Below, in pieces: positions 1 to 9,008 of a stretch of DNA of 64,000 bases. The translations under genes and the position numbers were made by a program. This DNA comes from CAZVPF01 sp964628195. Lineage in GTDB: Bacteria > Planctomycetota > Phycisphaerae > Sedimentisphaerales > Anaerohalosphaeraceae. Under the pieces are notes generated by a model. It was not told the DNA's origin. It made no database searches and saw only the letters and a list, made by a program, of their open reading frames with translations. The number at the start of each line of letters is the position of its first letter. The first letter of the stretch is position 1. The stretch is from NCBI GenBank assembly GCA_964628195.1, contig CAZVPF010000002.1, positions 62,001 through 126,000 of the forward strand, given 5' to 3'.

Positions 1-63
1 CAGGTAGATTCGGCTCTCGGCCAGGGCACCACTTTTTATATCACTTTGCCCGCAGTGCAATAA
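1..63 (+). CDS. Histidine kinase, C-terminal fragment (partial)
   Basis: The first 20 codons before a TAA stop read as the end of a histidine kinase ATPase domain: a G2-box-like GQGTTF segment followed by YITLP. The beginning of the gene lies outside the window, so sensor domain and partner cannot be judged. The ATPase family assignment rests on this short but typical ending of HATPase_c domains. The next gene is 150 nt away with its own promoter, so no operon link is implied. Confidence 0.6.
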   Translation, partial: QVDSALGQGTTFYITLPAVQ

Positions 64-141
64 TCGCTAAAGGTGCCGGCGGGGTGAAAAATTTTTGTTT
101 TTCGCAAAAAAGCAGTTGCCAGGGCTTTCAAAAACAGTTTC

Positions 142-170
142 TTGCTTTTTTTCTGCAGTTCGGCTATAAA
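142..170 (+). promoter_or_regulatory. Sigma-70 type promoter of proS
   Basis: TTGCTT at 142-147 and TATAAA at 165-170 are separated by 17 nt. The predicted transcript would begin near 177, giving a short leader before the proS start at 215. Prediction by eye only. Confidence 0.5.
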
Positions 171-214
171 TACACCCTGTAAATAGACATTAAGTGTGTA
201 TATTTGGGAGTGTT

Positions 215-1954
215 ATGCGATATTCAAAAGCGCTTATACCGACAGTGAAGGAAACACCTGCCGACGCGGAAATAATAAGTCACCAGATCATGATCCGGGC
301 CGGGCTTATGCGAAAACTTGCCAGCGGTACATATATTTACCTGCCAGCCGGCTGGAAGATGCTTTGCAAGATAATGAGCATTGTTCGCGAGGAAATGAAC
401 CTTGCCGGGGCACAGGAGATATTAATGCCCGCAGTTCAGCCTATAGAGCTTTGGCAGCAGACCGGCAGGGACGAAGATTATGGAAGCACGATGTGCAGGT
501 TTACCGACAGGCACGGCAGGGAGAATGTTCTTGCTCCGACAGCCGAGGAAGTGGTGACGTATCTCGGAGCCAGTGAGATAAATTCCTACAAGCAGCTTCC
601 GTTCAATGTTTACCAGGTAAGTTTTAAGTTCCGCGATGAGTTTCGCCCGAGGTTCGGCGTGCTTCGTTCTCGCGAGTTTATCATGAAGGACGCTTACAGC
701 TTCCATGCCGACCAGCAGTGTCTCGACAAGACCTACCGGGTTATGTACGACACTTATAAGAGAATATTCAGGCGTTGCGGGCTGGAGTATGTCATCGTCG
801 AAGCAGAGACCGGCGAGATGGGCGGGTCGGGTTCGCATCAGTTCACCATCCCGTGCAGCAACGGTGAAGATATAATCGTTTATACCGAAGATTCCGAACG
901 TGCCTGGAACATTGAAAAGGCCCCGGTCGACCCAGCTGAAAAACCAGCCGATTCACCGACATCTCAAAATATGGAACAAGTGCACACACCGAATGTGGGG
1001 TCCATAGAGGATGTATGCGGTTTTCTAAAGTCACAGCCGGAGCAGATGATAAAGACGCTTATTTACACGGTGGACGAAACCCAGTCTGCGGCTGTGCTTG
1101 TAAGGGGTGACCACGATGTCAATGAAGAGAAGCTGACCCAGCTGCTTGGCGGCAGAAAGCATGAACTGGCCGCTCCCGATGTAATTGAGAAGATCACCTC
1201 GGCGAATGTTGGTTTTGCCGGTCCTGTCGGTCTTGAGCAAAAAGTTGACCTCATGATAATAGATCATTCAGTTGCTGCAATGCCGGAGGGTATTGCCGGG
1301 GCGAATAAAACAGACTACCATGTAAGGCACGTTGTGCCCGGCAGAGATTTTGCGGTAAACAGCGAAAAGGTAAAAGTTGCCGATGTCCGAAATGCCGTTG
1401 AAGGCGATACATACCAGGACAAAAAACTGCTGTTTCGTCGAGGTATTGAAGTCGGGCAGGTCTTTAAGCTCGGCACAAAGTACAGCGGTAAACTCGCGGC
1501 GAAGTTCCTTGACGAGGATGGAAAGGAAAAAGTTTGTCTTATGGGCTGTTACGGCATCGGGATAAACCGAATCTTAGCCTCTGCGATCGAGCTTTATAAT
1601 GATCAAAACGGCCCACTGTTCCCGGTTTCGATAGCTCCCTGGGAAGTGATTATCACCCAGGCCGGACATGATGAAATGATTTTGACCGCCGCTGAGGACC
1701 TCTACAAAAAGCTTGTTGGGGATGGATTTGATGTGCTGCTTGACGATCGGGACGAAAGGCCGGGCGTTAAGTTCAAAGATGCCGATCTTCTGGGCATACC
1801 AGTCCGGGTTACCATCGGCAAAAAATCCATAGCCGAGGGAAAAGTTGAAATCAAACTTAGAAATGACGGCGGTGTCGAAAAGGTAGACCTCGAAGCCGCT
1901 GCCGACAGAATCGCGGCAGTTATAACAGGCCTAAAGGCGGAACTGCAGCCTTGA
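215..1954 (+). CDS. proS: Prolyl-tRNA synthetase, bacterial type with editing insertion
   Basis: Class II aminoacyl-tRNA synthetase that charges tRNA-Pro in the cytoplasm. The 579-residue length fits the bacterial (E. coli-like) form. The N-terminal catalytic core carries class II motif 2 in the stretch FRDEFRPRFG followed by REFIMKDAYSFH. An INS editing domain (YbaK-like, removes Ala from tRNA-Pro) spans roughly residues 220-390 and includes an MIKTLIY segment holding the expected lysine. Motif 3 (GCYGIGINR) and an anticodon-binding domain (about 470-579) follow. The ATG at 215 has GGGAG at 206-210 four bases upstream. An in-frame GTG at 194 would add seven residues but lacks a site. DUF4416 follows after 59 nt. 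Confidence 0.97.
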   Translation: MRYSKALIPTVKETPADAEIISHQIMIRAGLMRKLASGTYIYLPAGWKMLCKIMSIVREEMNLAGAQEILMPAVQPIELWQQTGRDEDYGSTMCRFTDRHGRENVLAPTAEEVVTYLGASEINSYKQLPFNVYQVSFKFRDEFRPRFGVLRSREFIMKDAYSFHADQQCLDKTYRVMYDTYKRIFRRCGLEYVIVEAETGEMGGSGSHQFTIPCSNGEDIIVYTEDSERAWNIEKAPVDPAEKPADSPTSQNMEQVHTPNVGSIEDVCGFLKSQPEQMIKTLIYTVDETQSAAVLVRGDHDVNEEKLTQLLGGRKHELAAPDVIEKITSANVGFAGPVGLEQKVDLMIIDHSVAAMPEGIAGANKTDYHVRHVVPGRDFAVNSEKVKVADVRNAVEGDTYQDKKLLFRRGIEVGQVFKLGTKYSGKLAAKFLDEDGKEKVCLMGCYGIGINRILASAIELYNDQNGPLFPVSIAPWEVIITQAGHDEMILTAAEDLYKKLVGDGFDVLLDDRDERPGVKFKDADLLGIPVRVTIGKKSIAEGKVEIKLRNDGGVEKVDLEAAADRIAAVITGLKAELQP

Positions 1955-2013
1955 AAGGATGATTTGACAGGCTGTTGGGTTGATTTGTATTGCCGGCAGT
2001 GAAGGATTTGAAT

Positions 2014-2577
2014 ATGTGGCAGCTTGATGAGCCAAAACCGGTAAAGTTGATCATGGGTATGCTCGGCTGTGAAAGCGGGATATGCGACGAAGCCCTCGGG
2101 CGATTGAAAAATGAATACGGACAAACCGATATTGTCAGCGAGATATGGCGCTTTGACCATACGGAGTATTATCGTGAGCAGACCGGTCCGGATATGGTCA
2201 GGCAGTTTGTCAGTTTTGAAAGACTGATCGCACCGGACGAGCTTGCTGGCGTTAAACTTAGGACCAACCAGCTCGAGCGTGATTTCGCTGCGGATGGCAG
2301 GTATCATTGGCCCAGGCCGATTAATCTTGACCCCGGAATAGTTGAGCCTTCAAAGCTGGTGCTGGCCTCTACGAAAAACTTTGCTCACAGGATATATATC
2401 GGCAGCAGGATATACGCCGAGGTTACGCTTATGTATCAGCGCGGCAGGTGGGTTGCCAGCGACTACACCTTTCCGGACTTTCGGGTCGAGACGTATTACG
2501 GCTTTCTTGATAAAGTTCGCGAGAAGCTCGTGTCGCAGTTGCGGCAGGCCGGGCCGACTAAAGGACGTGATTTATAA
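2014..2577 (+). CDS. DUF4416 family protein
   Basis: 187-residue soluble protein recognisable as DUF4416 from the segments RPINLDPG, KLVLASTKNFAHRIY, YAEVTLMY and the aromatic run around DYTFPDFR. The function of the family is not established, although members occur widely in planctomycetes and other deep-branching bacteria. The start chosen is the ATG at 2014, with GAAGGA at 2001-2006 seven bases upstream; an in-frame TTG at 1990 is less likely. The stop overlaps the next start by one base, so it is co-translated with the glycan-initiating transferase, but no functional link is known. Confidence 0.85.
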   Translation: MWQLDEPKPVKLIMGMLGCESGICDEALGRLKNEYGQTDIVSEIWRFDHTEYYREQTGPDMVRQFVSFERLIAPDELAGVKLRTNQLERDFAADGRYHWPRPINLDPGIVEPSKLVLASTKNFAHRIYIGSRIYAEVTLMYQRGRWVASDYTFPDFRVETYYGFLDKVREKLVSQLRQAGPTKGRDL

Positions 2578-3695
2578 TGGTAAAAATTAACTCGTTACAA
2601 TTAATGGGGGCGACACTTTTTTTTGCCGCTTTTCTTTTGTCGCTCGTTTTGACACTTGTTGTTCGCGCCGTTTCCCTCAAGGCCGGATTTGTTGCCAGGC
2701 CCAGACAGGACAGGTTTAATATTCGTACCGTTCCGCTGGGCGGCGGAATGGCGATCTTCTGGACTATTTCGATTGTGATTCTTGCAGGGACAGTATTTGT
2801 TAAGTATTTTCTTGCGGAAGGGCGGGTAGACTTTTTCGACGATTCTGTAACGGTTCACGCGCGCGGTTATCTCAGTAAGCTTCCCGACATTACTATTGTT
2901 GTGGTCGCCGCCGCGCTTTTGCATTTAATCGGACTGCTTGACGACGTTCGCGGTCTAGGGCCGATTCTAAAGCTCTTTTGCCAGTTTTTCATTGCACTGC
3001 TTACGGTCCTTGCGGCGAATATAAGGGTGGAGTTTTTCATTGAAAGCGAAGTTATTACGATCATGCTTTCGGTAGTATGGATCGTGCTTTTGATGAACGT
3101 TTTTAACTTCCTCGATAACATGGACGGCTGCTCAGCCGGCATTGCGGTTATAGTCAGTGTTGTTCTCTTTACGGCCGCGGCGATAAGCGGGCAGGTATTT
3201 ATAAGCGGGCTGGCCCTGGCCACAGCGGGGACCCTCATGGGGTTTTTAGTGTTCAACTTTCCGCCGGCAAAAATATTCATGGGCGACTCCGGTTCGCTTG
3301 TCGTGGGCTTTTTTGTCGCGGTCCTTACGCTTCGCACGACTTATTTCGACCAGGATGTCTCGACTAATTATTATTCTGTTTTACTTCCGCTGGTTGTCCT
3401 TGCAGTGCCGCTTTACGATTTTATCAGTGTGACACTGTTAAGGCTTTCTCAGGGCAAAAGCCCCTTCGTAGGGGATACCCAGCATTTTTCGCACCGCATC
3501 AAGCGGCGCGGTCTTACGGACACCCAAACCGCGCTTACGCTTTACCTTGCGACAACCTGCACCGCGATATCGGGTGTGGTGCTCTACCAGGTGAACTCTG
3601 CCGGGGCGATACTTGTTTTCGCCCAGACGGTGATGATACTTCTGATAATCGCTATTCTTGAAATGACGGGCGGTAACGGCGGCAGTGATGGCTAA
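2577..3695 (+). CDS. WecA/MraY-family polyprenyl-phosphate sugar-1-phosphate transferase
   Basis: Integral membrane enzyme of glycosyltransferase family 4 that would load a sugar-1-phosphate onto undecaprenyl phosphate and start an O-antigen or other surface glycan. The 372 residues hold about ten hydrophobic segments. Family motifs are present: GLLDDVRGLGP (Mg-binding Asp pair), NFLDNMDG, KIFMGDSGS and the cytoplasmic His loop HFSHRIKRRG. The extra length and the His loop fit WecA/TagO better than MraY, and no peptidoglycan genes are nearby. The start overlaps the preceding stop by one base; the stop overlaps the following O-antigen-ligase-like gene, supporting a glycan assembly unit. Confidence 0.9.
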   Translation: MVKINSLQLMGATLFFAAFLLSLVLTLVVRAVSLKAGFVARPRQDRFNIRTVPLGGGMAIFWTISIVILAGTVFVKYFLAEGRVDFFDDSVTVHARGYLSKLPDITIVVVAAALLHLIGLLDDVRGLGPILKLFCQFFIALLTVLAANIRVEFFIESEVITIMLSVVWIVLLMNVFNFLDNMDGCSAGIAVIVSVVLFTAAAISGQVFISGLALATAGTLMGFLVFNFPPAKIFMGDSGSLVVGFFVAVLTLRTTYFDQDVSTNYYSVLLPLVVLAVPLYDFISVTLLRLSQGKSPFVGDTQHFSHRIKRRGLTDTQTALTLYLATTCTAISGVVLYQVNSAGAILVFAQTVMILLIIAILEMTGGNGGSDG

Positions 3696-6009
3696 ACTCG
3701 GAAAACAGCAGCCCCGAAATATCGATGAAAGCGGCTTGCCGGGCTCTTCACAGACAAATTATTTCGATACCGCGATTTTTATTTTCTATATATGCATTCT
3801 TGTACTTCGGACAACTTATGCGGAAAACGTCGAGGCCTCGGTTTTCAATCCGGCGCTGTTTTTGCCCGGCCCGGTTATGAGTTTTTTGAATACCTCGGCA
3901 CTGCTGCTTGTTTCTCTGCTTTGGTTTGCAGTTGCCGCTTTGCGCGGCAGGAAGTTACGTTTCGCAGGTGTACTTGGCTGGGGGGTTGTTATCTTCACTG
4001 CGGCGGTGGTCGTCAGCATTACAAGTGCGTCTGATAAACGAGCGGCGATAAATAACGGACTGACACTTATATCGCCGATGACGGCTGCTGTGGTGTTGGT
4101 GAATATTCTTACCCTTTGCCGCGTGCGGGTTTTGCTGTGGGTTGTGCTTGGACTGGGTGCTGTTTCTTTTGTTGAGTGCGTTCAGCAGTATCTTGAAAGC
4201 AACGAACAGATGATAGCGATGTACGAGCAGGACCCTTCTTCACAGCTTCAGTCTTTGGGTATCGAGCAGGGCACGCTTGAGCACATGATGTATGAGCACC
4301 GGCTTTACTCACGTGACATTCGCGGGTTTTTAACCACGGGCAATTCGGCGGCATCTTTGTTCTTGCTCTGTATCTTTTCCGCTGGTGGGCTTGTGGGTTT
4401 GCATTATTCACGACAGAAGGACCAGCGGTCGCCGGGATTGTACATTCTCGCAGCTTTGGGGGGTTTACTTACCTGCGGTTTGCTGCTGACCAAAAGTAAA
4501 GGCGGAACGGGCGGATTTATTATCGGCATTGCTTTGGCTATTGCTGCGATTGGTTGTAGACGGTTTTTTATTAAGCACAGGCTTTGGATCGTCACGGCAG
4601 GGGGGATAGGTTTGATAGTATTTTCGGCGGTGCTTATAAATTACGGATTCGAACATGGCAGGTTGCCGGGCGGTAATTCGATGCTTGTCCGCGGGCAGTA
4701 CTGGCACGGAGCGTGGGAGATGTTTTGCGATCACCCTTTGCGTGGTGTAGGCGGCGGAAACTTCGGTATCTTCTACCCGCTTTATAAAAATACTGCAGCA
4801 CCGGAAACGGTCAAAAACCCGCACAATTTTTTGCTTTCACTTCTCTCGCAATTCGGCCCGCTGGGAACCGCGGGTTTCCTGGCAGCCGCGCTTGGTGTCG
4901 CATATAAAGGACTTGTTACGAAAGCACGTTTTCAGGAAGCTGCGCAAACTTTGACAAGCGGAATAAACAGCAATTTCATTTGTGTCCTGATGTTGCTTTC
5001 GGTATTTGTGTTTCTTGTGCTTCGGCCATTTTATTATCCCATAGAGGGTATCAACTCAGTGCTCGTATTTATATATATTGCTCTTACTATATACATTTTA
5101 CCCTGCTGTGTATTTTTACTCTGCTTCTGGGTGCTGTTTAAGTTTTGCAGCTTAAAAACCGCTGCCGGAGATGACACCGCCGGGTGGGATAAACTGCGTG
5201 CGGTTATTTCGGCAGGACTTGCCGCCGTATTGATACACAACCTCGTTGATTTCGCTATATTCGAACCTGCGGTACTGACTGTTTTCTGGATGCTTTGTGC
5301 GGTCGTTGTTTATCTCGAAAAATCGGGCAGCGGCGATACGCTCCACTGCGGTTTTACTCAAAGCCCCAAAGGACGAGGACCGATTTTTGTGGCAGCGGTC
5401 GCGGGTTTTATGACAGTTGTATTTTTAGCGACAATCCCAACGTTACATACAGGTTATATTGTTCAGCAGGTAATGAAGGGAAGAATTTCTCCGGATACCC
5501 TTTGCGGTGAAGATTCCCTGTGTGACCGCTTCGATTCAGGGCCTTGTGAAGTTAAGGGGAAAATGTTTTTGCAAACTTACTGCTCGGGGATAGTCACAAA
5601 TGAAGCGGTTTTGTTTGACGCTGCGGCGGCGTTTGAAAAGGCCGTTTTACTGAATCCCGCAGAGTTCAAAAATTACCGCAGTCTTTATGAAACTTACCGC
5701 CTGCTGGCCGAACGGAACGATTCTCGACGAAACGAGTTTCTAAATAAGGCATTTGAAAATGTAAAGAAAGCGGTCGAGAGATATCCGGGCTCCGGGAGGC
5801 TTCATTATGAACTGGCTTATACCGCCGAGCAGCTTGGAATACGGGATACGGCTGCCGAACATTATCAAAAAGCCGTCGAGATAGAGGATGTCTACCGCGA
5901 GCAGTTTCGTGAAATGTATCCGGGTATCGAGCTTTTCTCAAGGCTGGGTTTTGACAAATACAACACAGCCAAACACAAAATAGCGGCACTCAGTCAAAGC
6001 GCAAAATAA
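3688..6009 (+). CDS. O-antigen ligase/polymerase-like membrane protein with TPR tail
   Basis: 773-residue protein with about a dozen hydrophobic segments in residues 20-600, a Wzy_C/WaaL-type core and a large extracytoplasmic loop around residues 330-380 (the region containing RGQYWHGAWEMFCDHPLRGVG and NPHNFLL, typical of the O-antigen ligase family with a key His). The last ~140 residues form TPR-like helices (FENVKKAVERYPGSGRLHYE and following). Such proteins transfer or polymerise lipid-linked glycan at the outer face of the inner membrane. It overlaps the GT4 enzyme upstream. The start is ATG 3688; GTG 3685 is equally in frame. Acceptor and glycan are unknown. Confidence 0.85.
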   Translation: MAKLGKQQPRNIDESGLPGSSQTNYFDTAIFIFYICILVLRTTYAENVEASVFNPALFLPGPVMSFLNTSALLLVSLLWFAVAALRGRKLRFAGVLGWGVVIFTAAVVVSITSASDKRAAINNGLTLISPMTAAVVLVNILTLCRVRVLLWVVLGLGAVSFVECVQQYLESNEQMIAMYEQDPSSQLQSLGIEQGTLEHMMYEHRLYSRDIRGFLTTGNSAASLFLLCIFSAGGLVGLHYSRQKDQRSPGLYILAALGGLLTCGLLLTKSKGGTGGFIIGIALAIAAIGCRRFFIKHRLWIVTAGGIGLIVFSAVLINYGFEHGRLPGGNSMLVRGQYWHGAWEMFCDHPLRGVGGGNFGIFYPLYKNTAAPETVKNPHNFLLSLLSQFGPLGTAGFLAAALGVAYKGLVTKARFQEAAQTLTSGINSNFICVLMLLSVFVFLVLRPFYYPIEGINSVLVFIYIALTIYILPCCVFLLCFWVLFKFCSLKTAAGDDTAGWDKLRAVISAGLAAVLIHNLVDFAIFEPAVLTVFWMLCAVVVYLEKSGSGDTLHCGFTQSPKGRGPIFVAAVAGFMTVVFLATIPTLHTGYIVQQVMKGRISPDTLCGEDSLCDRFDSGPCEVKGKMFLQTYCSGIVTNEAVLFDAAAAFEKAVLLNPAEFKNYRSLYETYRLLAERNDSRRNEFLNKAFENVKKAVERYPGSGRLHYELAYTAEQLGIRDTAAEHYQKAVEIEDVYREQFREMYPGIELFSRLGFDKYNTAKHKIAALSQSAK

Positions 6010-6011
6010 AA

Positions 6012-6045
6012 CCGCTGCCTTTTTTAGGACAGCGGCCTGGTTTTT
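6012..6045. terminator. Terminator between convergent genes
   Basis: CCGCTG at 6012-6017 pairs with CAGCGG at 6030-6035; three further pairs (CCT/AGG) are possible across a bulged A. T-rich sequence follows at 6041-6045 on the plus strand. It sits in the 66-nt gap between the O-antigen-ligase-like gene and the converging yebC. Confidence 0.6.
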
Positions 6046-6075
6046 AACGATTTTACATTCGATTCAAAGTTCTAT

Positions 6076-6828
6076 TCAGCCTTCGAGCTTAGCAAGTATC
6101 TCGTCGGGAATATCGAAGTTGGCGTAAACATTCTGCACGTCTTCGTGGTCCTCGAAGTCATCCATAAGGTTGAGTATCTTCCTTGCGGTGTCGGCGTCAT
6201 TGACCGGCACTGTGTTTTGCGGAACCATTGATATTTCGGCGACTTCCATAGGTATCTCTTTTTCCTCAAGCGCCTTTTTCAGCTCGTCATAAGCCGACGG
6301 ATCGCACGTGATTTCAAATACCTCACCGGTATTATCCATATCGTCGGCGCCTGCCGAAAGTGCAAGCTCCATCAGGTCGTTTTCATCGACCGCGTCTGTT
6401 TTGACCGTGATCAGGCCTTTCTTGCTGAACATCCAGTTCACGCAGCCGCTTGCACCGAGTGACCCGCCTCGCCTTTCAAATATCTTCTTTATCTCCGGGC
6501 CGGTCCTGTTTCGGTTGTCCGTCAAACCGTCGACCATAACAGCCACCCCGCCGGGTGCGTAACCTTCATAAAGAACGTCCTCATAAGAGACGCTGTCGAG
6601 TTCTCCTGTCCCTTTTTTGACTGCTTTTTCTATGGTGTCTTTCGGCATGTTGGCGGCTTTTGCCTTGTCGATTGAGTACCTCAGCGCAAGGTTCATGTTC
6701 GGATCGCCGCCGCCGTTTTTCGCAGCCACGATTATCATACGCGCGATCTTGCTCCAGAGCTTGCCCCTTTTTGCGTCGTTGGCGGCTTTTTTGTGCTTTA
6801 TTCCCGCCCAATGCGAATGTCCTGCCAT
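6076..6828 (-). CDS. yebC: YebC/PmpR family protein
   Basis: 250-residue protein of the YebC/TACO1 family, opening with the hallmark MAGHSHWAGIKHKKAANDAKRG. Family members are described as DNA-binding regulators or as factors that aid translation of proline-rich stretches on the ribosome. The three-domain organisation appears intact and the length is normal. It is the last gene of the nusA operon, 16 nt after hisG, which suits a translation-linked role better than a classic regulator. In many bacteria yebC sits next to ruvC; here no ruvC is adjacent. Confidence 0.93.
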   Translation of the reverse strand: MAGHSHWAGIKHKKAANDAKRGKLWSKIARMIIVAAKNGGGDPNMNLALRYSIDKAKAANMPKDTIEKAVKKGTGELDSVSYEDVLYEGYAPGGVAVMVDGLTDNRNRTGPEIKKIFERRGGSLGASGCVNWMFSKKGLITVKTDAVDENDLMELALSAGADDMDNTGEVFEITCDPSAYDELKKALEEKEIPMEVAEISMVPQNTVPVNDADTARKILNLMDDFEDHEDVQNVYANFDIPDEILAKLEG

Positions 6829-6844
6829 ATATTCACCCTCAAAA

Positions 6845-7720
6845 CTAATGAATAACCTTGTTTAACGAATACGTAAAAATCCCGGAAGCTCCGACTCGCT
6901 TTAGCTGCGGGATGAGTTCACGCTCAACTTTTTCTTCGACAATAATTTCCACCGCGACGTATTCCTTTTCCGCAAGGTCGGATATCGTCGGGCTTTTCTC
7001 AGCAGGCAGTACGTCGATCACTTTGTGCAGGTTCTTTCTTTCAACATTCATCTTGAGCCCGACAAGGTCCTTTGCGTCTATAGCGGCATTGAGAAGGATG
7101 GAAATGTTTTCGATCTTGTGCTTCTTGAAGTCGTCTTTCCATGAGTCCATGTTGGCGATAAACCTTGTAGTCGATGCTAAAAGTTCGTCGATGATTTTAA
7201 GATTGTTCGCTTTTAATGAGGAGCCCGTTTCGGTAAGCTCGACAATTCCGCTGACGAGCCTTGCTTTGACTTCGGTTGCGCCCCAGCTGAACTCTACTTT
7301 GACATTGATTTTCCTGTCCTCGAAATACTTCTTTGTCACATTGACCAGTTCGGTGGCGACAATGCCGCCGTCAAGGTCCTCGGGCTTGTCAATGTCAGAC
7401 TCATTAGGCACGGCCAAGACCCATCGGGCGGGTCTGCTTGTTGCTTTGCTGTATTTAAGCTCGCAAACCTCATGCACGTCCGAGTCATTTTCCATGATCC
7501 AGTCCTTGCCTGTGAAGCCCGCGTCGAGAACACCGTCGGCGATATACCTGCTCATCTCCTGTGCCCGAAGCAGAACAAGCTGTATCTCCGGGTCGTCAAT
7601 TTGAGGAAAGTAGCTTCTTTCATAGCCGGTTATATTGAATCCCGCTTTTTTGAAAAGCTCAAAAGTCGCATTCTGCAGGCTGCCTTTTGGAATTCCAAGT
7701 TTAAGGGTTTTTTGGGACAA
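6845..7720 (-). CDS. hisG: ATP phosphoribosyltransferase, long form
   Basis: Catalyses the first step of histidine synthesis, condensing ATP with PRPP. The opening KLGIPKGSLQ and the ELTETGSSL loop (PRPP-binding) are typical. At 291 residues it is the long form, with a C-terminal ACT-like regulatory domain from about residue 210 (ending VGASGIFTYSLNKVIH) for histidine feedback, so no HisZ partner is needed. It is embedded between the histone-like HhH gene (20-nt gap) and yebC instead of with other his genes. Confidence 0.95.
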   Translation of the reverse strand: MSQKTLKLGIPKGSLQNATFELFKKAGFNITGYERSYFPQIDDPEIQLVLLRAQEMSRYIADGVLDAGFTGKDWIMENDSDVHEVCELKYSKATSRPARWVLAVPNESDIDKPEDLDGGIVATELVNVTKKYFEDRKINVKVEFSWGATEVKARLVSGIVELTETGSSLKANNLKIIDELLASTTRFIANMDSWKDDFKKHKIENISILLNAAIDAKDLVGLKMNVERKNLHKVIDVLPAEKSPTISDLAEKEYVAVEIIVEEKVERELIPQLKRVGASGIFTYSLNKVIH

Positions 7721-7740
7721 AACTTATTCCTTTCAATAAC

Positions 7741-8586
7741 TCATTTCTTTTTTGTCTTTTTTTTCGCTTGTGTTTTTTTTGCGGTTTTCGGTTTAGTTTT
7801 GGTTTTTTTCTTGGTCGCGGTTTTCTTTTTGACAGCGGACTTCTTTTTTACGGCTGTTTTCTTTTTGGTCTTTTTTCGGGCAGAAGCTTTCTGTGAGCCG
7901 GCGGGTTTTTCAGTCTCATCTTTTTCCGGTTTCTTGCCGCTTTTTTTGACAATTGCCTTTGCGATTTTCATATCACCGGATTCAACCTCCATGCGCAGCA
8001 GTTGATAAAACTCGAAGCCTTCCTTTGCGGATATATGCCTTTCGAGAAAACCGTTTATATCGCTTTCATCGGATTCCGGGTTCACGAGCCTGCTGTCATG
8101 CAGATAGGCCGCCATGCGAGGTGTAAGCGGGACCGAATGTCCCTCAAGGGCGGTCATAAAACAATAACCGGCGGCAAAAGTACTTATATTTCCAAGCTCT
8201 TCAAGGACCTTTCTCGCGTCGCGTTTGCCCATTTCAGACAACTCTTCAAGGTTTACACTGTCGTACTTCTCAAATACCGCGTTAAGCACGCTGTGCACCT
8301 CTATAATGGTTTGCCGTGCCTCTTCCTCGGCAAGCTTGTCGTCCAATATTTCAAGCAATTCCTCTTTACGGCAGACACGAAGATCGTTGAAGTCAACGAA
8401 GTGCTCTTTTATCTTGTTGAGAACTTCACTTGCGTCGGCAAGATCAAGGTGGCGGCTTATGATAGCGAAGACCAGTGCTTCGACTGGTTTGTTGTGGCTG
8501 CTCTTTTCGGCTACCTTACCGTGCTTCTTACGCATCTCGGCGAAGAACTTGTCGATCAGTTTTCCGTAATGCTTACTGTCTTTCAT
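7741..8586 (-). CDS. HhH-GPD-like protein lacking catalytic residues, with lysine-rich histone-H1-like tail
   Basis: 281 residues in two parts. Residues 1-210 resemble the endonuclease III (HhH-GPD) fold: KPVEALVFAIISRHLDLADA at 33-52 matches the start of the glycosylase core, and helices continue to about 205. By visual alignment, the catalytic Lys of the hairpin (GVGRKTAN in Nth) falls on F137 in GNISTFAAG, and the catalytic Asp (VDTH) falls on T155 in PLTPRM. The iron-sulfur cysteines are absent. Residues 217-281 are an Ala/Lys/Thr-rich tail with AVKKK-type repeats, like bacterial histone H1-like proteins. This suggests a DNA- or RNA-binding architectural protein rather than a repair enzyme. 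It sits in the nusA-infB-rbfA operon, 11 nt from rbfA. Confidence 0.75.
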   Translation of the reverse strand: MKDSKHYGKLIDKFFAEMRKKHGKVAEKSSHNKPVEALVFAIISRHLDLADASEVLNKIKEHFVDFNDLRVCRKEELLEILDDKLAEEEARQTIIEVHSVLNAVFEKYDSVNLEELSEMGKRDARKVLEELGNISTFAAGYCFMTALEGHSVPLTPRMAAYLHDSRLVNPESDESDINGFLERHISAKEGFEFYQLLRMEVESGDMKIAKAIVKKSGKKPEKDETEKPAGSQKASARKKTKKKTAVKKKSAVKKKTATKKKTKTKPKTAKKTQAKKKTKKK

Positions 8587-8597
8587 GTGAGGTCCTG

Positions 8598-8993
8598 TTA
8601 TTCAAGCCCTGTATTATTGTTCCCGTCCGTGTCCTGCGGGCGGGATTCGTTTCTTGCCTCTTCGATCAGGCGAAACGTTTCAAGTGTGTTTTTAAGTTTT
8701 TCGTCAAGGTGGAAATGCAGATGCGGGCAAAATTTTGTCTCCATCCGCGAACCCAGTTCTTTCTGTATCTTTCGGCCAGCATGTTCGATAGCGGTAAATG
8801 CCGCATGGTTTGCACCGTCCGATTCACCCATTATGCTGAGATAGACGTCGGCCTTTTTAAGGTCGGGCATTATCTCAACGTGCGTAACGCTGATCAGCCC
8901 CTGTATACGCGGATCGCTGAGCTTTTCCCGGATGATCTCACTGACTTCCTGCTTGATCAGCTTTGCAACTTTTTCCTGCCTTCTTGAAGCCAT
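8598..8993 (-). CDS. rbfA: 30S ribosome-binding factor A
   Basis: RbfA assists late maturation of the 30S subunit and 16S rRNA 5' end. The 131-residue KH-like protein shows SRRQEKVAKLIKQEVSEII at the start, DPRIQGLISVTHVEIMPDLKKADVY in the middle and PHLHFHLDE near the end, all typical of the family. It lies 15 nt downstream of infB, the standard nusA-infB-rbfA order. The C-terminal 20 residues are polar and probably disordered. Confidence 0.96.
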   Translation of the reverse strand: MASRRQEKVAKLIKQEVSEIIREKLSDPRIQGLISVTHVEIMPDLKKADVYLSIMGESDGANHAAFTAIEHAGRKIQKELGSRMETKFCPHLHFHLDEKLKNTLETFRLIEEARNESRPQDTDGNNNTGLE

Positions 8994-9008
8994 ATCGACC
9001 TGTCCCGG

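Noticed and set aside
7741..7920. T/A-rich low-complexity tract as a possible terminator or repeat array
   Set aside because: It is the lysine-codon-rich tail of the HhH/histone-like gene read from the other strand.
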